Source: an uncultured bacterium (GTDB taxonomy: Bacteria; Patescibacteriota; Saccharimonadia; Saccharimonadales; Saccharimonadaceae). Taken from it: a stretch of 34,641 bases of DNA. Made by a program: the position numbers and the translations under genes. Numbering within the stretch: position 1 is the first letter of the stretch; each line of letters opens with the position of its first letter. The DNA lies in the NCBI GenBank assembly GCA_902761145.1, contig CACWJA010000005.1, positions 1 through 34,641 of the forward strand. Reading direction: 5' to 3'. The notes below the pieces were generated by a model that was not told the DNA's origin, made no database searches, and saw only the letters and a list, made by a program, of their open reading frames with translations. Of this stretch, positions 7,645 to 13,917 are shown piece by piece.

Positions 7645-8487
7645 ATGAGTATGCACGAGAGTTTTGGAAATGACATTACAAATTCTCAATCTTATGACGA
7701 TGAACAAGTTCCTAGCGTAGACAGCGCTAGTCAACTGACGAATCGCCGAGAGTCAGAACATCAATACCCGAACCAAGCTGAAAATATGCAGGAGACTGGT
7801 GAAAACTATTTTTTTTCTCCAGGAGACGTACCTTTCGCTGAGAGCCCACAAGAAGGTCCCGCAAGGAGTAGTGCTCGTGAAGGATATCAAGAGCGTGCAA
7901 AGAAAATATTAACAGACACTACTAATAATGAAATTATAGGGTCTATGCCCGAGAAGCATGAGTCGGTCGAGGAGGATGGCGTACTCTTTGAAGGGTTTGA
8001 CGTATTTTTTTATGATGATCAATATAGCGATAAGGTACGGGTGCCTGTCTCGGAAGCCGGCGAGAAGAGAATCGCCCTGATAGATAGGTCACCAGATGAG
8101 AAGGAAGTAATAATAAGCGCTGCAAAAGAAGTAATGAATGGCATTAATCAGCAAAACCCTTCTCACAAAGAATACCTCGAAGCCAATGAAAAATTATATA
8201 TGCTAGAAAGGTTATTCAGTGGAGAAAGTCTGGAGACGCAAATGGATCACGCGATGAAGTATTTGGCTGAAAAGGGGAGACGTGCTTTTAATGAGGCTGA
8301 GGCTATGGCTGGCGCAAAAGGCGGGGTGGTTGACATAGATGGCCCAGTTATGAATATAACTTTTGGACAGGAACTTCTCTTTTTATTGAGAAGCGTACGT
8401 AGAAACAGGCGGGTGCTTGCCAGAAAGAAACTCAGCCAGGAACAGAATGAACCACCAGTGGTAAAGACGCAAGGGGAAGAAGAATAA
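7645..8487 (+). CDS. Unknown hydrophilic protein
   Basis: 280 residues with a ribosome site, not recognised. The first ~105 residues are low-complexity and polar (Ser/Glu/Gln/Asn), probably disordered. A more folded part follows (about 110-270) with FEGFDVFFYDD, a helical stretch around 150-215 and a basic run near 250-265 (RSVRRNRRVLARKK), ending in acidic EEE. No signal peptide or membrane helix. It converges on valS with a shared terminator at 8502. Confidence 0.7.
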   Translation: MSMHESFGNDITNSQSYDDEQVPSVDSASQLTNRRESEHQYPNQAENMQETGENYFFSPGDVPFAESPQEGPARSSAREGYQERAKKILTDTTNNEIIGSMPEKHESVEEDGVLFEGFDVFFYDDQYSDKVRVPVSEAGEKRIALIDRSPDEKEVIISAAKEVMNGINQQNPSHKEYLEANEKLYMLERLFSGESLETQMDHAMKYLAEKGRRAFNEAEAMAGAKGGVVDIDGPVMNITFGQELLFLLRSVRRNRRVLARKKLSQEQNEPPVVKTQGEEE

Positions 8488-8501
8488 GGTAGATTCACGC
8501 C

Positions 8502-8536
8502 GTAAAACAGTCCCGTTGGATACGGGGCTGTTTTAC
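8502..8536. terminator. Bidirectional terminator between gene 7645-8487 and valS
   Basis: A 13-bp stem (8502-8514 with 8524-8536, one G-T pair) with a 9-nt loop sits between two converging genes. GTAAAACAG/CTGTTTTAC arms give a T-rich side on both strands. Confidence 0.8.
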
Positions 8537-8552
8537 TGGAATTTTACTACCG

Positions 8553-11171
8553 CTAAATGAGGTGAAGCTGGTTTTTAAGGCGGGAGATGAGCTTCTCCTT
8601 TTCTTGAATCTGGTCTTTGGTTTCTTTAACGAGGTGCGCGGGGGCTCTATTTACGTAACTTGGGTTAAGCATGCGGGCATTGAGGCTGTCTAGCTCGCGA
8701 CCAACGGCGAGTATTTTTTCGGTGAGGGCATCGCGATATGCTTTTACTACATAGGCTGGTACATCTAGATATAGCTCGTGATTGGCCAGAGCCAGGCGAA
8801 GACCACGGGGGGCACCATCTAGATGATTGATAGAAGGGACCTTGGTGAGTGTGCGAACTAGAAGCTTGTTATCCTCTACGAGGCTATCTTTGTCGTATAA
8901 TAGCCCGTATTTTTTGGCGTTATTAGTGCCTGGAAGGGCTTGTAGGGTAGCCCTAGCTTCGGACACTACACCTATGAGGCTGTCAAACTCGCTAGCGCTT
9001 ATAGGGTCGTATTTGAGCCTGTGAGGCCATTCTGCGATTATAATGAAGCCTTCTGTCCATGATAAATTCTGCCAGATTGTTTCCGTGACAAACGGTGCAA
9101 AAGGATGAAGAGCGACGAGGATTACTTCGAGCGTCTTGCGTAGGAGGTCTGTATTTTTGAAGATTTTTTGGCTCTCGAGGAACCAGTCGGCGTATTTGTC
9201 CCAAATAGTCTGATATAATACTTCGACAGCCTCGGCAAACCTGTATTCCTGCATGCATTGCTCGACTTGATCGAGACAAGCATTGATCTCGCGACAGATC
9301 CAATCTTCGCCCATATTATCTGTGGTATAGGTGGAGCCGTCGTCTTCTGCTCCGCCCTCATCAACAATTGACTGTACTAGACGTGCAATATTCCAGAGTT
9401 TGTTACAAAGATTGCGACCCGCGATGACGGAATTTTCTGAGAAAGCTTGGTTCATACCGGCGGAGCGGCCACGGAGAATTCCAAGACGAAAAGCATCGGA
9501 GCCGTACTTAGTGACGAGATCCATAGGGTTGATAACGTTGCCTTTGCTTTTGCTCATTTTTTTGCCATGGGCATCAAGAACTAGGCCATGGAGATAGACT
9601 TCACGGAAGGGAACCTCGCCAGTAACATATAGGCCTATCATGATCATACGTGCCACCCATGCAAAGAGGATGTCGCCCGCGGTCTCCATGGCATTGAGTG
9701 GATAATATGGGTTGAAATTACCTTCGGTCCAGTCTGTACAGACGATGGGCCAGTGTGAGCTAGAGAACCAAGTATCAAATGTATCTTCGTCGCGGGTGTA
9801 TTTAACTCCGCCGACTTCGATTTCTTTGAGGTGGGTACGGCGATCAAAGATCCAATCTGGCTCGTCGGTAGCGGTAGTATCGGCTTTTCTAAACATAGGG
9901 ATGGCAATGCCCCATGGAATTTGGCGTGAAATATTCCAATCTTTGAGGTTTTTTAAATAATCTATGAGGATTTTCTGCTTACTATCTGGGTAAAACTTAA
10001 TCTCGTTGGCTTCTAGATGCTCTATGGCAATGGCAGCAAGCTTCTTAACGTCAACAAACCACTGCTCTTTAAGCATGGGTTCGATGACTGTGCCGCATTT
10101 ATAACAATGGGCCACCGAGTGGGTGATTTTTTTCTCACCACGGAGAAGACCTTGCTCTTTGAGATCTTTAAGGACTTGTTTGCGACATTCGGCAGTAGTG
10201 AGGCCTAAGTATTTTTCTGGGGTATTGATCATGGTGCCGTCTTCGGCGATAACTTTGATGCGCTCGAGATTATGGCGTTCACCCACCTCGAAGTCATCGA
10301 AATCGTGGGCGGGGGTGATCTTGACTGCGCCAGTGCCATATTCTGGGTCTGCATGCTCGTCGGTGATTACTGGGATTTCTCGGTCGGTGAGTGGCAAATG
10401 GACAGTCGTGCCGATGACATCTTTATAACGAGTATCCTCTGGATTGACGGCTACAGCAGTGTCCCCAAAGAGAGTTTCTGGACGCGTGGTGGAGACAACA
10501 ATCTCGCCGCCATCATAGGTATATGCGATGTCCCAGAGGGTACCTTTTTCGTCTTTATGTTCTACTTCTATGTCGGCAAAGGCTGTTTGGTGTTTGGTGC
10601 AGAAATTTACCAATTTTTCACCCCTATAGACCATGCCGTCGTTCCACATTTTTTCGAATGTAGTGTAGGCGCGATCGATGACGTTTTCATCCAACGCAAA
10701 GGTGAGATCGTTCCAAGAGCAAGAGGCGCCGAGAGCACGAAGCTGCAGCTCCATATTGCCGCGTTGTTCGGCCACAAAGTCCCATACCTTGGCATATAGC
10801 TCGTCGCGACTATATTCAAAACGCGTGTGGCCGTGTTTCTCAAGCTCACGCTCATATACAACCCAGGTCTCGAATCCTGCATGATCGGCGCCAGGGACAT
10901 ACCATGTAGATTTACCCCTAAGACGATAGTAGCGGATAAGGGAATCCTCTACTGCAATAGTAAGACCGTGGCCGATATGGAGATTGCCGTTAGCATTGGG
11001 GGGTGGCATAACGATACTGTAAGTATTGACCGCAGAGCGGTCGTCCACACCGTCACCATCGTCGTCTACTGGTACGGTAGGGGTGGAAGGGGCGAAAACA
11101 CCACTAGCTTCCCAAGCACCATAAATATCACTTTCATATTCTCCCGGTTCGTAACTACTTGCAAATTTCAT
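8553..11171 (-). CDS. valS: Valyl-tRNA synthetase
   Basis: Charges tRNA-Val with valine (class I, with editing). 872 residues. HIGH is at 65-68 within PPPNANGNLHIGHG, editing-domain motifs TTRPETLFGDTAVAVNP begin at 228 and GTGAVKITPAHDFDDF at 279, a HCYKCG pair is at 355-360, and KMSKS is at 538-542. A C-terminal helix (about 845-870) fits the ValS coiled coil. Oddity: between the conserved N-terminus and HIGH lies an acidic insert near residues 33-45 with DDDGDGVDD, resembling a calcium-loop motif. The ATG is 6 nt from a TACAAT box, so the mRNA is probably leaderless. Confidence 0.97.
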   Translation of the reverse strand: MKFASSYEPGEYESDIYGAWEASGVFAPSTPTVPVDDDGDGVDDRSAVNTYSIVMPPPNANGNLHIGHGLTIAVEDSLIRYYRLRGKSTWYVPGADHAGFETWVVYERELEKHGHTRFEYSRDELYAKVWDFVAEQRGNMELQLRALGASCSWNDLTFALDENVIDRAYTTFEKMWNDGMVYRGEKLVNFCTKHQTAFADIEVEHKDEKGTLWDIAYTYDGGEIVVSTTRPETLFGDTAVAVNPEDTRYKDVIGTTVHLPLTDREIPVITDEHADPEYGTGAVKITPAHDFDDFEVGERHNLERIKVIAEDGTMINTPEKYLGLTTAECRKQVLKDLKEQGLLRGEKKITHSVAHCYKCGTVIEPMLKEQWFVDVKKLAAIAIEHLEANEIKFYPDSKQKILIDYLKNLKDWNISRQIPWGIAIPMFRKADTTATDEPDWIFDRRTHLKEIEVGGVKYTRDEDTFDTWFSSSHWPIVCTDWTEGNFNPYYPLNAMETAGDILFAWVARMIMIGLYVTGEVPFREVYLHGLVLDAHGKKMSKSKGNVINPMDLVTKYGSDAFRLGILRGRSAGMNQAFSENSVIAGRNLCNKLWNIARLVQSIVDEGGAEDDGSTYTTDNMGEDWICREINACLDQVEQCMQEYRFAEAVEVLYQTIWDKYADWFLESQKIFKNTDLLRKTLEVILVALHPFAPFVTETIWQNLSWTEGFIIIAEWPHRLKYDPISASEFDSLIGVVSEARATLQALPGTNNAKKYGLLYDKDSLVEDNKLLVRTLTKVPSINHLDGAPRGLRLALANHELYLDVPAYVVKAYRDALTEKILAVGRELDSLNARMLNPSYVNRAPAHLVKETKDQIQEKEKLISRLKNQLHLI

Positions 11172-11177
11172 AGTGTT

Positions 11178-11186
11178 ATTGTAGCA
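11178..11186 (-). promoter_or_regulatory. Extended -10 promoter of valS, leaderless type
   Basis: Minus-strand TGC-TACAAT, -10 at 11178-11183, 6 nt before ATG 11171. It is back-to-back with the promoter of the gene at 11266. Confidence 0.65.
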
Positions 11187-11201
11187 TATCTTGTGAAAAT
11201 A

Positions 11202-11210
11202 TGGTAGAAT
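11202..11210 (+). promoter_or_regulatory. Extended -10 promoter for the gene at 11266
   Basis: TGG-TAGAAT, -10 at 11205-11210. The leader is about 48 nt and ends in AGGAGGTG before ATG 11266. Confidence 0.6.
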
Positions 11211-11265
11211 TATGGCGGAGGTTTGATTTTGATGCTCTAGTATTTTTTATAGGAGGTGCAATAGA

Positions 11266-11484
11266 ATGATAGAGTATTACTCCACGGTAAAGGAAAATGG
11301 TTTTGGTTACGCACAGCAAGTAGCTGACGAGCTGCGACAGAAAGGATACACAATACTGGACGGTCCGTTTGAAACTATGATTCCGCGCGGCGAAAGAAGC
11401 GACGGAAGCAAAATAATGGTGCCTGGGTACAGGATCAAAGTAGACGACGGCAGACCCGTATGTACTCCCATAATAACCGAGTAA
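11266..11484 (+). CDS. Small unknown protein, 72 residues
   Basis: Not recognised. Soluble, with a helical N-terminal half (residues 5-28, GYAQQVADELRQKGY) and a beta-prone C-terminal half (FETMIPRGERSDGSK, then PGYRIKV). It has one of the strongest ribosome sites in the window and a strong terminator, so it is very likely expressed. No Cys/His metal site or membrane segment. It is divergent from valS and convergent with the HIT gene. Confidence 0.7.
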   Translation: MIEYYSTVKENGFGYAQQVADELRQKGYTILDGPFETMIPRGERSDGSKIMVPGYRIKVDDGRPVCTPIITE

Positions 11485-11498
11485 CCATTTGCCAGATA

Positions 11499-11525
11499 CC
11501 CCGCTCTAATGAGCGGGGCTGTTTT
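11499..11525. terminator. Terminator shared by gene 11266-11484 and HIT gene
   Basis: CCCCGCTC (11499-11506), loop TAAT, GAGCGGGG (11511-11518), then CTGTTTTTG. The stem overlaps the last codon of the converging HIT gene. Confidence 0.85.
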
Positions 11526-11898
11526 TGTATTCTAGCCGAGTGCGCATGGCCTCGAATTCTTCTGGGGTGGTAACCACTTCACGACCGTGATACCATGTTT
11601 CGTCGTATGGCTCTAGGTGGACGTGAGCATGGGGAACATCAGTGCCTACTACTTTCCAGAGCGTCCGCTGCCCTAGTATTTCTTCCATATGCTGGCTGAG
11701 TTTTTTAACGGTAGTCATGAGCGCCTGGTAATCTTCGTCTGGAAGATCATAGATTTTGTCTACTTCTTTTTTGGGTATAACCAATGTATGGCCTGGGGTT
11801 TCTGGATGAATGTCTAAAAAAGCAAAGGTCTTGTCGTCTTCGTAAATTTTGTAGCAGGGAATTTCACCTTGAATAATTTTTGTAAAAATGCTGGGCAT
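11506..11898 (-). CDS. HIT family nucleotide hydrolase or transferase
   Basis: Histidine-triad protein of 130 residues, probably hydrolysing AMP-lysine-type phosphoramidates or dinucleoside polyphosphates. The triad HAHVHLEP lies near residues 90-97. The N-terminus (IFTKIIQGEIPCYKIYEDD) and PGHTLVIPKKE are standard HIT features, with a C-terminal extension of about 25 residues. AAGGAGG precedes the ATG. The start abuts the PAP2 stop codon, so the two form an operon read from the PAP2 promoter. Confidence 0.92.
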   Translation of the reverse strand: MPSIFTKIIQGEIPCYKIYEDDKTFAFLDIHPETPGHTLVIPKKEVDKIYDLPDEDYQALMTTVKKLSQHMEEILGQRTLWKVVGTDVPHAHVHLEPYDETWYHGREVVTTPEEFEAMRTRLEYKNSPAH

Positions 11899-12369
11899 CT
11901 AGCTCCTCCTTGTGGTTAAATAGTATATAGTGGAAAAAATTATTGCGAAAATGATACCGCCAATAACATCAGATATCCAGTGCATATTGGCAGCCACACG
12001 CCCTACACAGACGGAGACTAGAAGTAAGAGCATGAGGAGATCGATAACGATGCACATGGCTTTAGACCTAACATATCTTGGCAGAATAATAGCGACGCAG
12101 AAGAATATTGTAGCTACCACCATTACGTGGGTAGAAGGGAAGCTAGGCTCACCAGAACCATTCGGGCGTGTATTCCAAATAAGAAAACGGTCAAAAATAT
12201 AGTATGTGACAGCCATCAGCGCAAGTGGAAGGATCATCCAAATGAGCGGCTTGTCTACCTTGGCAAGGGATTTTCGCTTAATCCATTGATATAGGCCGAG
12301 AATAGCAAAAACCGCTAGTACCATGAGTGAGGATACAAGAATAATATCACTTATTTTATCCCATTGCAT
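11899..12369 (-). CDS. PAP2-family membrane phosphatase
   Basis: Likely an undecaprenyl-diphosphate phosphatase-type enzyme (BcrC/PgpB family) recycling the lipid carrier for peptidoglycan. 156 residues from the chosen start. Catalytic motifs in order: IWNTRP, PSFPSTH (PSGH-type box) and GRVAANMHWISD (His and Asp of the third motif). About five hydrophobic segments. I chose Met at 12369 (MQWDKIS), not the ATG six codons upstream, because TATAAT at 12376-12381 ends 6 nt before it. The lysine of the first PAP2 motif is not obvious. Confidence 0.85.
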   Translation of the reverse strand: MQWDKISDIILVSSLMVLAVFAILGLYQWIKRKSLAKVDKPLIWMILPLALMAVTYYIFDRFLIWNTRPNGSGEPSFPSTHVMVVATIFFCVAIILPRYVRSKAMCIVIDLLMLLLLVSVCVGRVAANMHWISDVIGGIIFAIIFSTIYYLTTRRS

Positions 12370-12375
12370 AAGTTT

Positions 12376-12381
12376 ATTATA
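12376..12381 (-). promoter_or_regulatory. -10 promoter of PAP2-HIT operon, leaderless type
   Basis: Minus-strand TATAAT at 12376-12381, 6 nt before ATG 12369. The longer ORF start at 12387 would lie upstream of this box. Confidence 0.55.
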
Positions 12382-12552
12382 CAACAAAATGCTTGCTGAG
12401 CAGAATAATTATAATACGTCGGTGTTGTTATGTATTTCATCATATTACAGATACCACGGATGAATACTCTGCCTGACAGGATAAATGATCCCGCATAAAG
12501 TGTGGGGTGCGAACCTTGGGCTCGAACCTGTCAGATATTTCAGGATCAAAAT

Positions 12553-12571
12553 AAGACTCCTCTGGAGTCTT
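12553..12571 (-). terminator. Terminator hairpin of array unit 2 (distal)
   Basis: AAGACTCC (12553-12560), loop of 3, GGAGTCTT (12564-12571), followed on the minus strand by ATTTTG. It follows the CCA of the 3'-end copy at 12582. Confidence 0.7.
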
Positions 12572-12665
12572 TTTCTGATTCTGGTATGCCCGACAGGATG
12601 GTTAACCTCGCTTCGCTCGGTGCGAACCCTGGGCTAAAATCCCGACAGATAGACCAAAACAAAAT

Positions 12666-12682
12666 AAGACCCTTTGGGTCTT
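12666..12682 (-). terminator. Terminator hairpin of array unit 1
   Basis: AAGACCC (12666-12672), loop TTT, GGGTCTT (12676-12682), then ATTTTGTTTT on the minus strand. Its stem differs from its neighbours at compensating positions, so pairing has been kept while sequence changed. Confidence 0.7.
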
Positions 12683-12775
12683 CTTCTGTTTTGGTATGCC
12701 CGACAGGATGGTTAACCTTGCTTCGCTCGGTGCGAACCTACGGCTCAAATCCTAGCGAATAGATCAAAACAAAAT

Positions 12776-12794
12776 AAGACTCCTCTGGAGTCTT
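12776..12794 (-). terminator. Terminator of tRNA-Arg
   Basis: AAGACTCC (12776-12783), loop of 3, GGAGTCTT (12787-12794), then ATTTTGTTTT on the minus strand, 9 nt past the encoded CCA. Confidence 0.8.
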
Positions 12795-12803
12795 CTTCTG
12801 ATT

Positions 12804-12880
12804 TGGTATGCCCGACAGGATTCGAACCTACGACCTTTTGCTCCGCAAGCAAACGCTCTATCCAGCTGAGCTACGGGCAC
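12804..12880 (-). tRNA. tRNA-Arg(GCG)
   Basis: 77 nt with encoded CCA. Acceptor GTGCCCG pairs with CGGGCAT (one G-T), anticodon stem TTTGC/GCAAA encloses loop TTGCGGA, giving anticodon GCG for CGC/CGU, and the T-arm carries GGTTCGAATCC. Most bacteria read these codons with ACG edited to inosine by TadA; a G34 tRNA does not need editing. It has a 60-nt structured leader and is followed by the array of its own 3' end. Confidence 0.95.
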
Positions 12881-12884
12881 ATAT

Positions 12885-12939
12885 GTGGATGCGTTGACGA
12901 CATCCACCAAGAAATTAATGGACATCACCATGTAGGTGA
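12885..12939 (-). promoter_or_regulatory. Structured leader of tRNA-Arg
   Basis: Two hairpins lie between the promoter and the mature 5' end: TCACC/GGTGA (12925-12929 with 12935-12939) at the predicted transcript start, and a 7-bp GTGGATG/CATCCAC stem (12885-12891 with 12901-12907) ending 4 nt from the tRNA. RNase P would have to remove this leader. Confidence 0.5.
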
Positions 12940-12946
12940 CTTTATT

Positions 12947-12955
12947 ATTATAACA
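12947..12955 (-). promoter_or_regulatory. Extended -10 promoter of tRNA-Arg
   Basis: Minus-strand TGT-TATAAT, -10 at 12947-12952, predicted start near 12940. It lies just downstream of the DUF6512-like gene, with no clear terminator between them. Confidence 0.6.
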
Positions 12956-12976
12956 TATTTTTGGGAATTATGTGAA

Positions 12977-13543
12977 TTATTTTTTACGACGCTTTTTGAG
13001 GCTCTTGAACAAGTTTTTATGAGCGCGAAAACCATATTTGCCCGTAATAGGGTCTTTGAATAAAAACGTTTTGAGTGGCTCTAATGTAAGAGTCATATAA
13101 CACCCAAAAAATACAAATAATCCAATACATGATAGATAGGTAAAGACGTGATACATAGGCGGCAGAGAAATGATACCGTAGAAAGTGAACTGGCCCAGAA
13201 TAATAGCGGCAAAAAATGTGGAGATATCTATAGGCAAAATGGGCTTTTTGGTGAATTTTTGATATGTATAGAAAATTGCGGGAATAAAGAATACTAAAAC
13301 CAATAGGCTAATAAGCTTAGCGCAAAAGTAGTTTGGATTCTCGCCATAATAGTAGCCGTCAAAAAGAGCCCAGAGAAGGGAAGGGGTAATGGCTATTTTG
13401 ACATGCTCCCAGGTGGATTCATTTACGGCAGCAAAAAGCCCGATGGGGCGCTGCTCGCCAGTAAGGTCGTACAGAAAATGGGCCAGTACACCAAGCGCTG
13501 ATATCACGATAATGCTGAGCCACATAATAAGCGTATTATCCAT
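12977..13543 (-). CDS. DUF6512-like membrane protein
   Basis: 188 residues, about five or six hydrophobic helices (near 5-25, 50-65, 78-95, 107-127, 131-153) and a very basic C-terminus (KSLKKRRKK). After the first helix it carries the motif NESTWEHVK (41-49), which I associate with DUF6512 proteins; their function is unknown. The ATG is 6 nt from a TATAAT box, with no ribosome site. Confidence 0.75.
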   Translation of the reverse strand: MDNTLIMWLSIIVISALGVLAHFLYDLTGEQRPIGLFAAVNESTWEHVKIAITPSLLWALFDGYYYGENPNYFCAKLISLLVLVFFIPAIFYTYQKFTKKPILPIDISTFFAAIILGQFTFYGIISLPPMYHVFTYLSCIGLFVFFGCYMTLTLEPLKTFLFKDPITGKYGFRAHKNLFKSLKKRRKK

Positions 13544-13549
13544 ATGGTT

Positions 13550-13558
13550 ATTATATCA
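13550..13558 (-). promoter_or_regulatory. Extended -10 promoter of DUF6512-like gene, leaderless type
   Basis: Minus-strand TGA-TATAAT, -10 at 13550-13555, 6 nt before ATG 13543. It is divergent from the tRNA-Ser promoter. Confidence 0.65.
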
Positions 13559-13570
13559 TGCGACAGCGTG

Positions 13571-13599
13571 TTGTACGGTGATATGATCTATGGTAGAAT
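13571..13599 (+). promoter_or_regulatory. Promoter of tRNA-Ser(CGA), start at mature 5' end
   Basis: TTGTAC (13571-13576), 17-nt spacer, extended TGG-TAGAAT (13594-13599). The mature tRNA begins 7 nt after the -10, where transcription is expected to start, so little or no 5' leader is made. Confidence 0.7.
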
Positions 13600-13606
13600 A
13601 ATAGAC

Positions 13607-13696
13607 GGAAGCGTGGCCGAGTGGTTGAAGGCGCACGACTCGAAATCGTGTAGGCCCTTACGGGTCTCGGAGGTTCGAATCCTCTCGCTTCCGCCA
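13607..13696 (+). tRNA. tRNA-Ser(CGA)
   Basis: 90 nt, class II with a long variable arm and encoded CCA. Acceptor GGAAGCG pairs with CGCTTCC; anticodon stem CACGA/TCGTG encloses CTCGAAA, giving anticodon CGA for UCG; T-arm GGTTCGAATCC. A terminator follows, then a second copy of the 3' end. Confidence 0.95.
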
Positions 13697-13700
13697 GGGA

Positions 13701-13730
13701 ACACATTTTGGAAAACGAATGTGTTTTTTA
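13701..13730 (+). terminator. Terminator of tRNA-Ser(CGA)
   Basis: ACACATT (13701-13707) pairs with AATGTGT (13718-13724), followed by TTTTTATT. Confidence 0.8.
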
Positions 13731-13774
13731 TTGTCTCGAAATAGTATTTAAGATACGGACTCGGACCTTCGGTG

Positions 13775-13802
13775 CGAATCCTCTCGCTTCCGCCAGGGAA
13801 CA
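13775..13802 (+). repeat. Duplicated 3' end of tRNA-Ser(CGA)
   Basis: 28 nt identical to 13676-13703: from the T-loop (CGAATCC) through the acceptor strand, CCA and the next seven bases. It lies 99 nt downstream. Upstream of the identity, TTCG is followed by GTGCG before AATCC, so an extra 5 nt splits the T-loop and no 5' tRNA half exists. Confidence 0.85.
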
Positions 13803-13843
13803 TCTAACAAAATCGCTTCAGCATGGGCTATTTTGTTAGATGT
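13800..13843. terminator. 14-bp hairpin after duplicated tRNA-Ser end
   Basis: A perfect 14-bp inverted repeat (13800-13813 with 13830-13843) with a 16-nt loop starts 3 nt after the duplicate CCA. There is no T tract immediately after it. It stands between the converging tRNA-Ser and VirB6-like transcripts, so it may stop both. The rest of the spacer to 13917 shows nothing. Confidence 0.5.
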
Positions 13844-13917
13844 ATCTGAGCTTGTTTTATGAAGTTGACATTTGCAAATTTACTGCTTTCTCCAGTACGG
13901 GAGGAAATAGAAATTAT

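Larger units (their letters stand above)
12470..12803 (-). repeat. Tandem array of three tRNA-Arg 3'-end plus terminator units
   Basis: Directly downstream of tRNA-Arg are three direct repeats with periods of about 112, 110 and 112 nt (12692-12803, 12582-12691, about 12470-12581). In transcript direction each unit has a T-arm-like GGTTCGCACC, then in the first two units a hairpin TTCGC-ACCGA-GCGAA and GGTTAACC, then the exact tRNA 3' end CCTGTCGGGCATACCA, then a terminator hairpin. The first two share about 46 of their first 47 nt; the third is degenerate and ends in CCTGTCAGGCA. The T-loop base run AAT of the tRNA is replaced by about 23 inserted bases. No unit has a 5' tRNA half. ORFs across this array are shadows. 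Confidence 0.85.

Noticed and set aside
12470-12803. CRISPR array
   Set aside because: Period is about 111 nt with only three units, the repeat is tRNA-derived and the variable part is a terminator; no cas genes.
12502-13063. Plus-strand ORFs over the tRNA-Arg array
   Set aside because: They are translations of tRNA repeats, terminators and the tRNA antisense; the peptides contain the familiar tRNA-shadow pattern [10 protein letters not shown].
13588-13803. Minus-strand 71-residue ORF over tRNA-Ser(CGA)
   Set aside because: Antisense of the tRNA and its duplicate; GGSERIRT is a classic tRNA shadow peptide.
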